This document shows positions 43,904 to 52,117 of a stretch of 64,000 nt of DNA, piece after piece. The position numbers were made by a program, and so were the translations under genes. Location: assembly GCA_023150555.1 (NCBI GenBank), contig JAKLKQ010000016.1, positions 1-64,000 on the forward strand, given 5' to 3'. The notes under the pieces are model-generated. The model was given only the letters and a program-made list of their open reading frames with translations. It was not told the DNA's origin and searched no databases. Positions within the stretch are counted from its first letter, which is position 1. Each line of letters begins with the position of its first letter. The DNA comes from Planctomycetota bacterium. GTDB taxonomy: Bacteria; Planctomycetota; SZUA-567; H5-PLA8.

Positions 43904-46117
43904 CTACGCTGCACCGTCGCATTTTTCCTCGTCTTCGTCCGGTTTCGGCGGAGGGTCGGGCAGGGGTTCGAGCCCGGCCAGGCGTTCGGCGGCTTCGGCG
44001 GCGAGGGCCAGTTGCCCCAACAGGCGGAAGTGCACGGTGTAGACGCGGTCGAGCAGGCGGTGGCCCGCGTCGAGCACCTCGCCCAGGTTCTCGGTGTCGG
44101 GGAGTTTCTCCAGCGCGTGCACGCGCAGCGTGACGGGGCCCTTGGCGTGTTCGAAAGGGTAGGCCATCTCGCCGAGGCGGTTGAAGACGTCGGTCACCGC
44201 GCGGTTCGCGTTGCCCATCTCCAGGCGCAGCGTGCGGATGAGGTCCTGGTTCTGCTCCTGGCCTTCCAGGTGCTGGACCAGCGCCACCAGTGCGGCGTTG
44301 GTATCGCGCAGCTTGAGCAGTTCCGGCAGCAATGGGCAGAGCGCCACGAAAGGCGGCAGGGCACGCGCGGCGTCGGCGGCCAGGCGCGCGCGCTCCGGAT
44401 CGTCCGGCGGCGCGGCGGCCAGCAGGGCCAACGCAGCGGCCATGCGTTGCGCGGTGAGGGTGTAGAAGGCGCGCAGTTCGGGCTCGAGGCGTTCGCGGTC
44501 CTCGCGCTCCAGCCGGCGCTTCTCGTTGACGTTGCCCAGGTCGGCAAAGGGCAGCTTGAAGCTCTTCGGGTCGAAACTGATCTTCGCGGCCAAAAGGGCT
44601 CTGGCCTGCAGCAGGTGCACGGTGCGCGTATCGCTGCGGTCGTAGCGGCGGAAGCTCTCGCGCATCTTTGGCAGGTGCTCCATCCAGCGCGCGCGCAGGT
44701 CGGCCAGTTGCTGCGCGGCGTCGGGGCCGGCCGGCGGCAGCGGGTTGGACAGCGGCAGCGCGAACAGCGGCGAGGCCGTGCCCTGCATGAAGCGCTGCGC
44801 GGCCTTTTGGCCCTGCTCCTGGATGTTGTGGCGGCCCATCATCTCTTCGGTAGGGAACAGGCTCTCCTTCTGGACCTTCTCGCCCAGGTTGGCCTTGTAG
44901 AAACGCAGCGTGGCGAGTTTGGCGAGTTCCGCGAAGTTGCTGAAGAGCATCGCGGCGCTGCCTTCGGCGCCGTTCCCGCCCAGGGGGCCGGGCTGGAAGA
45001 GCCCCGGCTGGCCCAGCCGCCGCGCGTTGGCAATGCGGTCCTTGTCGGCGGGGTGCGTCTGCATCAGGCCGGTCTCGGTCTCGGCGATATGCTTGTCGAT
45101 TTTCTTCAGGACGTCGGGCGAGAGCCCCTGAAAGGTTGCGTTGACCATCGCGGGCAGGTTGTCGGCCAGGCGGCCTTCGGCCCAGGCGTCGCTGAGGCGG
45201 CCGAGCGCGATCTGGTGGGAGGCCCCGAGCGCGGTGATGCGGCGCATGGTGGCCTCGAAGCAGTCGCTGCCGGCGAGCCAGGCTTCGTAGCGGTCGGCGT
45301 CGAATTCCATCTGCCGCAGCAGGAAGCAGCTGATCGCGTGGCCGGCGATCATCAGGCACCAGAGGATCCGGCGCGTGACCCAGAGGAAGAGGTGGGCCAA
45401 CAGCACCAGAACGCCCAGTTCGCCCGTCCATGCCGCCAGGTGAGCGTCCCAGGCGTCGCGCTCGTAGACCACGCGCGCAAACCAGTGGTTGATCGAGCGC
45501 ACGACGAAGCTGAGGCGCATGCCGGCGCCCTGCGCGAAGTGCCCGAACTCGTGGGCCAGCACGCCCGCGAACTGCTGCGGCGTCAGGCCGGCGGCCAGCG
45601 GCAGCCCGATGGTCAGGACCAGGTCGCTGCCGGCCATGCTCCAGATACCGTGCCGGAAGCCGGCCGAGGCGTTGACGTCGCTGTCGACGTGGATCTCGCG
45701 CGGGACCGGCGCGCCGACGGCCAGGCAGATGCGGCGCACGAAGTCGAAGAGCAGCGGCTCGTTCTCGGGCTTGAGCTTCAGCGGGCGTTCGCGCTTGGGC
45801 CGGCCGGCGAAGATCGGCTTGATCATGAACAGCACCATGATGCCGCCGCCGATCAGCGGCGCGATGTATACGAAGAAGCCGACGCGTCCGGCCTTGAGGA
45901 GCCCGGTGTGCTCGACAGCGTGCCAGCGCACCGCCCAGGCCGCCAATCCGATCAGCCCCACGTAGATCACCGGCAGCAGGATCATCGCAAAGGCCACGAC
46001 CGCAAGGCCCACGTGGTACAGCGGACCGACGGGGATGGGCGGCACGTTGCCCTGGAATCCGCCCAATACGCGGGTGCGGATGTCCTGGGTCGAAGGCGGG
46101 GCAGGTGCTTTATCCAT
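43904..46117 (-). CDS. M48 family metallopeptidase, large membrane form
   Basis: The 737-residue protein has two N-terminal membrane helices (VGLAVVAFAMILLPVIYVGL; VGFFVYIAPLIGGGIMVLFM), the zinc motif AGVLAHEFGHFAQGAGMRL near residue 190 and the third-ligand region RQMEFDADRYEAWL near 270. Further helices lie between them, and a long C-terminal helical domain (roughly 350-730) follows. M48 proteases such as HtpX degrade misfolded membrane proteins; this C-terminal extension is common in Planctomycetota relatives. It sits between coaB (9 bp) and the HD gene. Confidence 0.9.
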   Translation of the reverse strand: MDKAPAPPSTQDIRTRVLGGFQGNVPPIPVGPLYHVGLAVVAFAMILLPVIYVGLIGLAAWAVRWHAVEHTGLLKAGRVGFFVYIAPLIGGGIMVLFMIKPIFAGRPKRERPLKLKPENEPLLFDFVRRICLAVGAPVPREIHVDSDVNASAGFRHGIWSMAGSDLVLTIGLPLAAGLTPQQFAGVLAHEFGHFAQGAGMRLSFVVRSINHWFARVVYERDAWDAHLAAWTGELGVLVLLAHLFLWVTRRILWCLMIAGHAISCFLLRQMEFDADRYEAWLAGSDCFEATMRRITALGASHQIALGRLSDAWAEGRLADNLPAMVNATFQGLSPDVLKKIDKHIAETETGLMQTHPADKDRIANARRLGQPGLFQPGPLGGNGAEGSAAMLFSNFAELAKLATLRFYKANLGEKVQKESLFPTEEMMGRHNIQEQGQKAAQRFMQGTASPLFALPLSNPLPPAGPDAAQQLADLRARWMEHLPKMRESFRRYDRSDTRTVHLLQARALLAAKISFDPKSFKLPFADLGNVNEKRRLEREDRERLEPELRAFYTLTAQRMAAALALLAAAPPDDPERARLAADAARALPPFVALCPLLPELLKLRDTNAALVALVQHLEGQEQNQDLIRTLRLEMGNANRAVTDVFNRLGEMAYPFEHAKGPVTLRVHALEKLPDTENLGEVLDAGHRLLDRVYTVHFRLLGQLALAAEAAERLAGLEPLPDPPPKPDEDEEKCDGAA

Positions 46118-46184
46118 TCGCGGCGGGGTCCGGTCCGGCCAACCTGAAAGAACCGGAAAGGATATTAGCAGTGCGAGGAAAAAA

Positions 46185-46766
46185 TTACAGATCCAGCGAC
46201 GACTCCCAGCGCGGGGCGGAGTCCTGAAGCGCCTTCAGGACGAAGGCGAAGTGCGCCTTGGGCTCGGCGCCCAGGTCGGCGATGCCTAGCGCGATGTCCT
46301 CGCGCGAACAGCCCTGCGCGAAGCCCTTGCTCTTGAGTTTTTTCTCAACGGACTTCACTTCCACGTCGGCGATCAACTTCGACGGGCGCACCAGCGCGAC
46401 GGCGGTCATAAAGCCGCAGAGTTCGTCGACGGCGAAGAGCGTTTTCGCCAGGGCTGACTCGCGCGGGACGCCCGAGTACGTCGCGTGGCCCAGGATCGCG
46501 TCGGTCCAGGCGGCGGGCACGCCCTTCGCCTTGAGCAACTCGACGCACTTGAAGGGATGTTCTTCGCGCGTGGGGTGGCGTTCGTAGTCGAGATCGTGCA
46601 GCAGGCCCACGCAGCGCCAGGCCTCGACGCTGTCCGGGCCGGTCTCGGGCAGACTCGCCTGACGGGCGGCGGCTTCCATCACGCATTCGACGGTGAGCAG
46701 GTGACGGCGCAGCGATTCGGCCTGGACCCATTCCTTGACCAGCACGGCGGCCTCGGCGCGGGTCAT
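46185..46766 (-). CDS. HD-domain protein
   Basis: The 193-residue protein has the HD pattern: His in LRRHLLTVECVMEA near residue 20, the HD doublet in LLHDLDYERHP near 53, and the downstream Asp in FAVDELCGFMTAVALV near 108. HD domains are metal-dependent phosphohydrolases acting on nucleotides or on unknown phosphoesters. Its ATG overlaps the coaC stop (ATGA), implying coupled translation with CoA synthesis. Confidence 0.88.
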   Translation of the reverse strand: MTRAEAAVLVKEWVQAESLRRHLLTVECVMEAAARQASLPETGPDSVEAWRCVGLLHDLDYERHPTREEHPFKCVELLKAKGVPAAWTDAILGHATYSGVPRESALAKTLFAVDELCGFMTAVALVRPSKLIADVEVKSVEKKLKSKGFAQGCSREDIALGIADLGAEPKAHFAFVLKALQDSAPRWESSLDL

Positions 46767-47488
46767 CGCTTGCCCTTCGACTTGCCGCCTTCGGCGCTCT
46801 CGCCGGCGGAGCCGGGCTTGCGCTTCTTGGGGCGCGGCGCACGGCGCATGCGGCCCTTCTTGCTGCCGCTGCCGGGGAAGGGAATGGTCTGCGTCTTGGG
46901 CAGCAGCGCGACGATCTGCTCGACGATCTCCGCGGGCTCGATCATGCGCCCTTCGCCGGTCATGCCGCAGGCGAGGTCCCCGCTGCCCGGGCCGCAGAGG
47001 CGGTGTCCGAAGCCTTCCAGCGTCTTCACGTTGCGCTGCGTGGCCGGGTGCTGCCACATCTGCACGTTCATCGCCGGGCAGACCAGCACCGGGCAGCGCA
47101 CCGAGAGCATCAGCGTGGGGAGCAGCTCGTCGGCCATGCCGGCGGCCAAGCGCGCGATCAGGTTGGCCGTCGCGGGCGCGAGGACTACCAGATCGGCGTC
47201 GGTGGCCGGATCGATGTGCGGGTAGGGCGTGCGCTGGCCGTCCAGGCGCTGGAAGTTGCGCGTCAGGCAGGCGTTGCCGGTCAAGGCCTCGAAGGCGAAG
47301 GGTGTTACGAAGCGCCGCGCGCCTTTGGTGAGCACCGCGGTGACGTGGGCCTGTTCCTTGACCAGGCGCGAGGACAAGTCGCAGCTCTTGTAGGCGGCGA
47401 TGCCACCGCCAACGCCCAGCAGGATGCGGCGTCCGGCCAGTCGCGGCGCGGGCTTGGTGCTTGGGTTCGGCGTCTCGGTGGGATCCAC
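46763..47488 (-). CDS. coaC: phosphopantothenoylcysteine decarboxylase (stand-alone CoaC)
   Basis: The 241-residue flavoprotein has GRRILLGVGGGIAAYKSCDL near residue 19, PHIDPATDADLVVLAPATAN near 92, the active-site PAMNVQMWQHPATQRN near 138 and GDLACGMTGEGRM. It converts phosphopantothenoylcysteine to phosphopantetheine. The C-terminus has a basic, low-complexity tail of about 45 residues (SKKGRMRRAPRPKKRKPGS) that replaces the CoaB half. It follows rpoZ, the standard gmk-rpoZ-coaBC order. Confidence 0.92.
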   Translation of the reverse strand: MDPTETPNPSTKPAPRLAGRRILLGVGGGIAAYKSCDLSSRLVKEQAHVTAVLTKGARRFVTPFAFEALTGNACLTRNFQRLDGQRTPYPHIDPATDADLVVLAPATANLIARLAAGMADELLPTLMLSVRCPVLVCPAMNVQMWQHPATQRNVKTLEGFGHRLCGPGSGDLACGMTGEGRMIEPAEIVEQIVALLPKTQTIPFPGSGSKKGRMRRAPRPKKRKPGSAGESAEGGKSKGKR

Positions 47489-47530
47489 GGACGCGGCCTC
47501 CGGCGGCGGGCGCGGGCCCGCACAGGCTGG

Positions 47531-47851
47531 CTAGTCGGCCTTCTTGGCTTCGGCGGGAGCGGCCGGGGCGGCGGCACCCTTTCCGGTGAGCTTCTTGGCG
47601 GCCTCGGCCTCGTCGGCCTCGCGCGCGGCGATCTCCTTGCGGAGCTTCTCGGCGGCTTCGCCCATCAGCAGGTCGACCTTGCCGTCCAGGATCTCGCGGC
47701 AGACCAAGCTCTCCAGGGTCTCCTCGTCTTCGGCCTGGACGAGGGCAGGCAGGCCGCGCTGGAGTTCGCGCAGGCGCTTCTGGTACAGGCTAACGAGGCG
47801 GTACTTGCCGCCGACCTTGGTGAGCATCTTGTCGAGCGTGATCGGGTTCAT
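47531..47851 (-). CDS. rpoZ: RNA polymerase omega subunit
   Basis: The 106-residue protein has the RpoZ-like start MNPITLDKMLTKVGGKYRLV, then SLYQKRLRELQRGLPALVQ, and a helical, Ala/Lys-rich C-terminus. Omega aids assembly of RNA polymerase. Divergence from E. coli RpoZ is substantial, so the position directly after gmk and before coaC, as in many bacteria, is important support. Confidence 0.88.
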   Translation of the reverse strand: MNPITLDKMLTKVGGKYRLVSLYQKRLRELQRGLPALVQAEDEETLESLVCREILDGKVDLLMGEAAEKLRKEIAAREADEAEAAKKLTGKGAAAPAAPAEAKKAD

Positions 47852-47875
47852 GGACCTGCTACCTCCCCTTAATCC

Positions 47876-48556
47876 TCAGTCGTCCACATGCCAGGCCTTG
47901 CGGAAGGCCGCTTCGCGCCGTTCGCGCCGGGCCGCATCGGCGGTCCGGGCGGCGTCCGCCGCGTCCTGCGTTCGGCCCTCGCTGCGAGCGCGCTCAGCGC
48001 GCCGGATGGCCTCGATCTCTTCGACGGCGCTTTCGATGACCTCGTTCCAGACGAGGTAGTCGTATTCGCCGATGCGCCGCACTTCCTTCGTCGCAGAGGC
48101 CAGGCGGCGCTGCAGGGCCTCTTCGGTCTCGCCGCCGCGCGAGCGGAAGCGGTCCAGCAGTTCCAGCGGTCCCGGCGGAGCGAGGAAGATCGCCACGCTG
48201 CGCGGGTAGGGCATCTTGGCGCGCACCTGCTCGACGCCCTGCACATCGATGTCCTTAATGATGTCGACGCCTTGGTCCAGGCGGGCTTCGATGGGCCCGC
48301 GCAGGGTCCCGTAGAAGTCCATTCCGTGGACGACGGCGTGTTCGAGAAAGTCCCCCTGTTTCAGGCGCTGCTCGAAGCGTTCGCGCGTCCAGAAGCGGTA
48401 GTCCCGGCCGTCGGCTTCGCCCGGACGGGGCGCGCGCGTGGTGACCGAGATGTCCTTCTCCAGGCCCTTCGCGCGCTCCAACAGGGTCTTCAGGACACTG
48501 GTCTTGCCCGCTGCCGTCGGACCGGCGACGAGGAAGAAGATGCCCTTGGCACTCAT
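47876..48556 (-). CDS. gmk: guanylate kinase
   Basis: The 226-residue protein has the P-loop FFLVAGPTAAGKTSVLKTLL, the GMP-binding ISVTTRAPRPGEADGRDYRF and FLEHAVVHGMDFYGTLRGPI, and IIKDIDVQGVEQVRAKMP. It converts GMP plus ATP to GDP. A 35-residue Arg/Ala-rich C-terminal extension (RRAERARSEGRTQDAADAA...) is longer than usual. It starts the gmk-rpoZ-coaC run. Confidence 0.95.
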   Translation of the reverse strand: MSAKGIFFLVAGPTAAGKTSVLKTLLERAKGLEKDISVTTRAPRPGEADGRDYRFWTRERFEQRLKQGDFLEHAVVHGMDFYGTLRGPIEARLDQGVDIIKDIDVQGVEQVRAKMPYPRSVAIFLAPPGPLELLDRFRSRGGETEEALQRRLASATKEVRRIGEYDYLVWNEVIESAVEEIEAIRRAERARSEGRTQDAADAARTADAARRERREAAFRKAWHVDD

Positions 48557-48625
48557 AAAGCGAAGAATCCTACCCCTTTACGAGGACAATTTCCAGTGGA
48601 GCTCCGGGGTTTACGGGCGGCCCCA

Positions 48626-48662
48626 AAAACCGCACCGCCCTGGCTAAGCAACGGGCGGTGCG
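48626..48662 (-). terminator. intrinsic terminator after the DnaJ/TPR gene
   Basis: Read on the minus strand, CGCACCGCCC pairs perfectly with GGGCGGTGCG across a 12-base loop and is followed by GTTTTTGG. It ends the DnaJ-like transcript and separates it from gmk. Confidence 0.85.
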
Positions 48663-48690
48663 ATGCGGAGAGGAAACCGGTTTAAGGGCG

Positions 48691-49485
48691 TCAGTTGCGC
48701 AGCGAGAGCTTCTCGCAGATCTTCTGGGCGCCCTTCAGCTTGGGCTCAAGCTCAAAGGCCTTCTGCAGGTGCCAGCGGGCCTTCTTCTCGAGGTTCGCCT
48801 TGAAGTAGCTCTCGGCGATCTTCTTGTGCAGGTAGGCCTCGGTCTTCTTGCTGACCCCCATGGCCATGACCTTCTCGTAGACCTTGACCGACTCCTGGGG
48901 CTTGCAGCGCCGAGCGACCTTCTTGCAGTAGATGTCGCGGATGCGGTCCTTGACCTCTTCGAGGAAGAAGCGCATCGGGCTGTTGCGTTCTTCGTTGTAG
49001 ACGTTCTCGTAGAAGCGCAGCGCGGCCTTCCAGTTGCCCTGGCGCTCGTACTCCTCGCCGAGCAGGAACTCGCAGTCCAGGTAGTCCTTCTGGTCGAGGT
49101 GGTGCCAGACCTCGAAGGCCTTGTCCTTGGCGCGCATGCGCTCGTAGATCTCGACGGCCTGCTTGGGCTGCTCGTTGAGCAGGCTGTAGAGGATCAGGCG
49201 GGCCTGCGCGGCCGGATCGTCGGCGCGCTTGGCGAGGTTGTCACGATACGGGTCGCGGTACGCCTTCAGGTGCGGGCGCAGGCGGCGGTCGTACTCCGCG
49301 CGCTCCGACTCATTCATCAGCGTGTCGTAGGCCTTGAGGATCACGCGCATCTTCGCTTCGGCCCACTTGGTGCGCGAAGAGTTGTGGTCGGGGTGATACT
49401 TCTTGGCGAGGCGGCGGAAAGAGCGCTTGATCTCGTCCGCGTTGGCCTCGGGCTGCACCTCGAGCACTTCGTAGTAGTTGATCAT
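48691..49485 (-). CDS. J-domain protein with TPR-like C-terminus
   Basis: The 264-residue protein opens with a J domain (MINYYEVLEVQPEANADEIK, the HPD motif in KKYHPDHNSS near residue 30, YDTLMNESERAEYDRRLRP). The remainder is helical and TPR-like (YRDNLAKRADDPAAQARLIL, FLLGEEYERQGNWKAALRFY, KIAESYFKANLEKKARWHLQ). J proteins stimulate Hsp70 ATPase; the C-terminal repeats would choose clients. ATG at 49485 begins the J domain exactly; longer frames from 49830 cover the leader. Confidence 0.9.
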   Translation of the reverse strand: MINYYEVLEVQPEANADEIKRSFRRLAKKYHPDHNSSRTKWAEAKMRVILKAYDTLMNESERAEYDRRLRPHLKAYRDPYRDNLAKRADDPAAQARLILYSLLNEQPKQAVEIYERMRAKDKAFEVWHHLDQKDYLDCEFLLGEEYERQGNWKAALRFYENVYNEERNSPMRFFLEEVKDRIRDIYCKKVARRCKPQESVKVYEKVMAMGVSKKTEAYLHKKIAESYFKANLEKKARWHLQKAFELEPKLKGAQKICEKLSLRN

Positions 49486-49846
49486 TCCCGAAATCACGAC
49501 CACTCTCCTAGACTGCGGTTCCCCGTTTTCCCCCCGAGCGTTCGTGTCCTGAAGCCGTTTCCCCGGCCCGAACGCCGCCCGATTTCTCCCCAACTTCTGC
49601 CCGGGAATGCCTTGCTGAGGCCGCACAAGACGCCATGGCAACCCTTGCGGGATGCCCGGTCGCGGTACTCGATCTCGCGGCCTTTGGCGAAGGAGCCTTG
49701 GCTCCACCCCCGAGTCCGGATGAGGCCCAGACTCAGCATTTACAGGCACGTTTGATTGTAGAAATTTCAGCACGGAAGGCAAGATTATTATCTTCAATTT
49801 GCTGCGATAATTTATATGCACAAGCGGCATTAAGGTGCGGCGGGCT
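49486..49846. other. 361-base gap: possible structured leader plus AT-rich promoter region
   Basis: On the minus strand this is the leader of the J-domain gene. It holds potential hairpins, GGAGCCAAGGCTCC (49690-49703) and GGGCATCCCGCAAGGGTTGCC split as GGGCA...TGCC (around 49635-49655). The distal part (49745-49830) is A/T-rich with ATTATTATCTTCAATT and ATAATTTATATGCAC. No ORF with family resemblance is seen. A known RNA family was not recognised. Confidence 0.35.
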
Positions 49847-51247
49847 TCAGGGCTTGCCCCGCTGCACCTGATGCGAATCGCTGCTTAATGCACCGAGCGG
49901 CGTATTCCCATAAACTATTGTCACGTCTAAGGTTGCTTCGCGTCCGGGATCGAACGTAACGGGTCCCCAGGTGCCGTCGGGCTGCCACGGGGCGGGCTCC
50001 TGTTTCAGGACCGCGCCGCGTTCGGAAAAGACTACAACGGGTGTATTTTGGGATTGCGGCCAGTAGGTTTCTCCGCCTTTTCCTGTGATGCAGATACCCT
50101 TCACTTCGACGCCCAATAACCCGCCGCTGACCTGCGCGCTGAGCTTCAACGGAGCGCCCCATTCGCCGAATCCGGCGCCCTGCGCAGCATCGCCCGCGGG
50201 GACCTCGACGGGCGCCAGCGAACCGGCCTGCACCCGCACCGTGCCCCCCGCGCCGGCCAGCTGGCCTTCGTGAAACGCGTAGCGTCCCGGAGGTACCGGG
50301 GCGCGCTCCGAGCCGAACGCCGAGAGCTCCAGGACCCCGGCCTCGCTGGCCACCAGCAGGTATGCGAAGCGCAGCCCAGCCGGCGCGCTAAAGCCTTTTT
50401 GGGCCGCCAGTTGGCCCACCGGCCCGGCATAAGGCCCCAGCAGCAGCACGGCCCCGCTGAGCGCCGCCTTGACGTAGTGCAGGCCGCCCTTGCGCAGGCA
50501 GGCCAGTGGGCTGAGCGGCTGCGGGCGTCCGTCGATCACCAGCGCGTCCAGGCCCCAGTCGTCGTAACGTCCGTTGGTATTGTCGTCGATCAGGGCCACG
50601 GTCGAGACCCCGTCGTTCAAGCGCCCCTGCATCGCGCCGCCGCGCGCGAACGCGAAATGCGTATGCGTCGCGTTCGCTTCGGGCTTGAAATTCGAGTCCA
50701 ATGCGACGGCGCCGTCGCTGAATTGTTTCCACATGAAGAGCGCGTATTTGCCCTCGCTGCCATCGGGCGCCGGCCATTGCGCGTTCACCACGATGGGCCC
50801 ATACGACGCCTCGCCGGCGTTCTCGGAAAAGACTTCGCCGCGTCCGACGTACTTACCGTCCCCGTTGATGTCGCAGCGCACCGTCTTGCCGGGAAAGCTG
50901 AGCTTCACCGCCGTGTCGCGCGTGGGCACGATCCCCAGCGTGGCCTCGGCGTCGGCGCGCCCGCTGACGTAGGGCTTCTTCAAGCTGCGGAAGCGCTGCT
51001 TGCCGCGCCACGTAGGCGTGCAGAACTGCAGGCCGCTGCGGAAGGGCTGGAAGGCCAGGCGCACCACGCTGTCGTAGGCCGCATCGCGCGCGAAGTCCGG
51101 CGGCGGCTTCAGCGGCGCGGGCTCGGGGCCGATCGCCAACGGGTCTGCGGGCGGCTTGGCCTCGTCGCCGGCGCGCAGGCCGGCGGTGCAGAGCAGCAGA
51201 AGGCAGGCGGCCGCGCGCGCGGCCCTGGAAAGTCCGGGAATGCGCAT
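49847..51247 (-). CDS. secreted protein with EF-hand-like loops, unknown
   Basis: The 466-residue protein has a signal peptide (AARAAACLLLLCTAGLRAGD). Calcium-loop-like sequences are seen as RCDINGDGKYVGRGEVF near residue 123 and IDDNTNGRYDDWGLDALVID near 215, as in dockerin/EF-hand-like loops of Planctomycetota secreted proteins. The second half is beta-rich with repeated Gly-rich turns (LAGAGGTVRVQAGSLAPVEV). No enzyme motif is recognised. Upstream (51248-51725) is the AT-rich motif array. Confidence 0.75.
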   Translation of the reverse strand: MRIPGLSRAARAAACLLLLCTAGLRAGDEAKPPADPLAIGPEPAPLKPPPDFARDAAYDSVVRLAFQPFRSGLQFCTPTWRGKQRFRSLKKPYVSGRADAEATLGIVPTRDTAVKLSFPGKTVRCDINGDGKYVGRGEVFSENAGEASYGPIVVNAQWPAPDGSEGKYALFMWKQFSDGAVALDSNFKPEANATHTHFAFARGGAMQGRLNDGVSTVALIDDNTNGRYDDWGLDALVIDGRPQPLSPLACLRKGGLHYVKAALSGAVLLLGPYAGPVGQLAAQKGFSAPAGLRFAYLLVASEAGVLELSAFGSERAPVPPGRYAFHEGQLAGAGGTVRVQAGSLAPVEVPAGDAAQGAGFGEWGAPLKLSAQVSGGLLGVEVKGICITGKGGETYWPQSQNTPVVVFSERGAVLKQEPAPWQPDGTWGPVTFDPGREATLDVTIVYGNTPLGALSSDSHQVQRGKP

Positions 51248-51725
51248 GGCGGCATTCTAACCGAGGCGGCGGCGATAGACACCGCTTGGCCCCGAAAATG
51301 GGCGTCCACGCGAAACGACGCGAACGGCCGTCAGGTGCACCTCGCGACTAAAATCAACACATTGTGCAGGGAATTCGGGTTAGAAATTGCGCATCGTGCA
51401 ATTCCATTTTGCGTAACCGTTCCGTAGCAAATCAGCGATTGTACTTATCCAATCTTGAATCCAACAAGGTGCAATCCTGTAAGTCCTTATTGCACGTAGG
51501 TGCTGCGCGACGTGCAATAAGCGATTTGCACAATGTGCAGATGGCCCCTTTTTGCGGCCCTTCATACACAATGCGTATCGCCGGGGCGCGGCCCGAATGG
51601 CCCGCCGGCCGCCGCCTAAGAACCGGAGAAAAATACCGCGAGGCTTCGGTTGTAACACGCCCGGGGCCGGGTAATTTCCTTCCATTGTCCGCGGCCCGAC
51701 CAGCCGCCGGACGCGCGGGGGGCGC
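51248..51725. repeat. 478-base gap with TTGCAC/GTGCAA motif array and 12-bp stem-loop
   Basis: The divergent gap holds, at 51360-51540, seven GTGCA/TGCAC-containing motifs, among them GTGCAA at 51393 and 51470 and TTGCAC at 51490 and 51526. CTTATTGCACGT (51486-51497) forms a perfect 12-bp stem with ACGTGCAATAAG (51510-51521) around a 12-base loop. The 12-mer TGTAAGTCCTTA at 51478-51489 repeats 3427-3438. From 51541 to 51725 the sequence is GC-rich and featureless. No ORF there is supported. Confidence 0.6.
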
Positions 51726-52082
51726 ATGGAAATCCTGGAAGAACATAAAAGCCCGGACGGACTGCTGACGCTGCAGGTCGTCGCCGGCGACGACGGCCTG
51801 ACGACGATCGGGTTCGCGGGCCTGCCGTGGCACACGCACGCCGAGATCCTGGCTTCGGTGAACTGGACCGACAACGCGACGGCGGTGAAGCGCTTCGTCG
51901 AGGAGATGACTGGCGACCGCGAGACCATCGTCGTCGCGTGGCTGAACGGCAAGATCCAGGACGCCTGGCCCACCGACGATCCGGAGAAGGAACTCGACTT
52001 TCAGCAGCCGGGCGAGACGCTGGAGTTCCGGCTCTGGAGCGGCGCGAAGGTGCTGATCGACGAGGAACGCGAGGACGCCTGA
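51726..52082 (+). CDS. small acidic protein, unknown
   Basis: The 118-residue acidic protein begins MEILEEHKSPDGLLTLQVVA and ends GAKVLIDEEREDA. It has no signal peptide or membrane segment. Mixed beta/alpha character (TIGFAGLPWHTHAEILASVN) suggests a compact cytoplasmic domain. No family recognised. Codon use is like its neighbours, so it is likely real. The secreted repeat protein follows 35 bp downstream. Confidence 0.65.
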   Translation: MEILEEHKSPDGLLTLQVVAGDDGLTTIGFAGLPWHTHAEILASVNWTDNATAVKRFVEEMTGDRETIVVAWLNGKIQDAWPTDDPEKELDFQQPGETLEFRLWSGAKVLIDEEREDA

Positions 52083-52117
52083 AGGACGCGTAGCGCCGCC
52101 GGAAGGAGGATACGCCG

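Noticed and set aside
51364-51768. ORF across the TTGCAC array
   Set aside because: Low-complexity, no family, overlaps the start of the supported gene at 51726, and the region is a repeat array.
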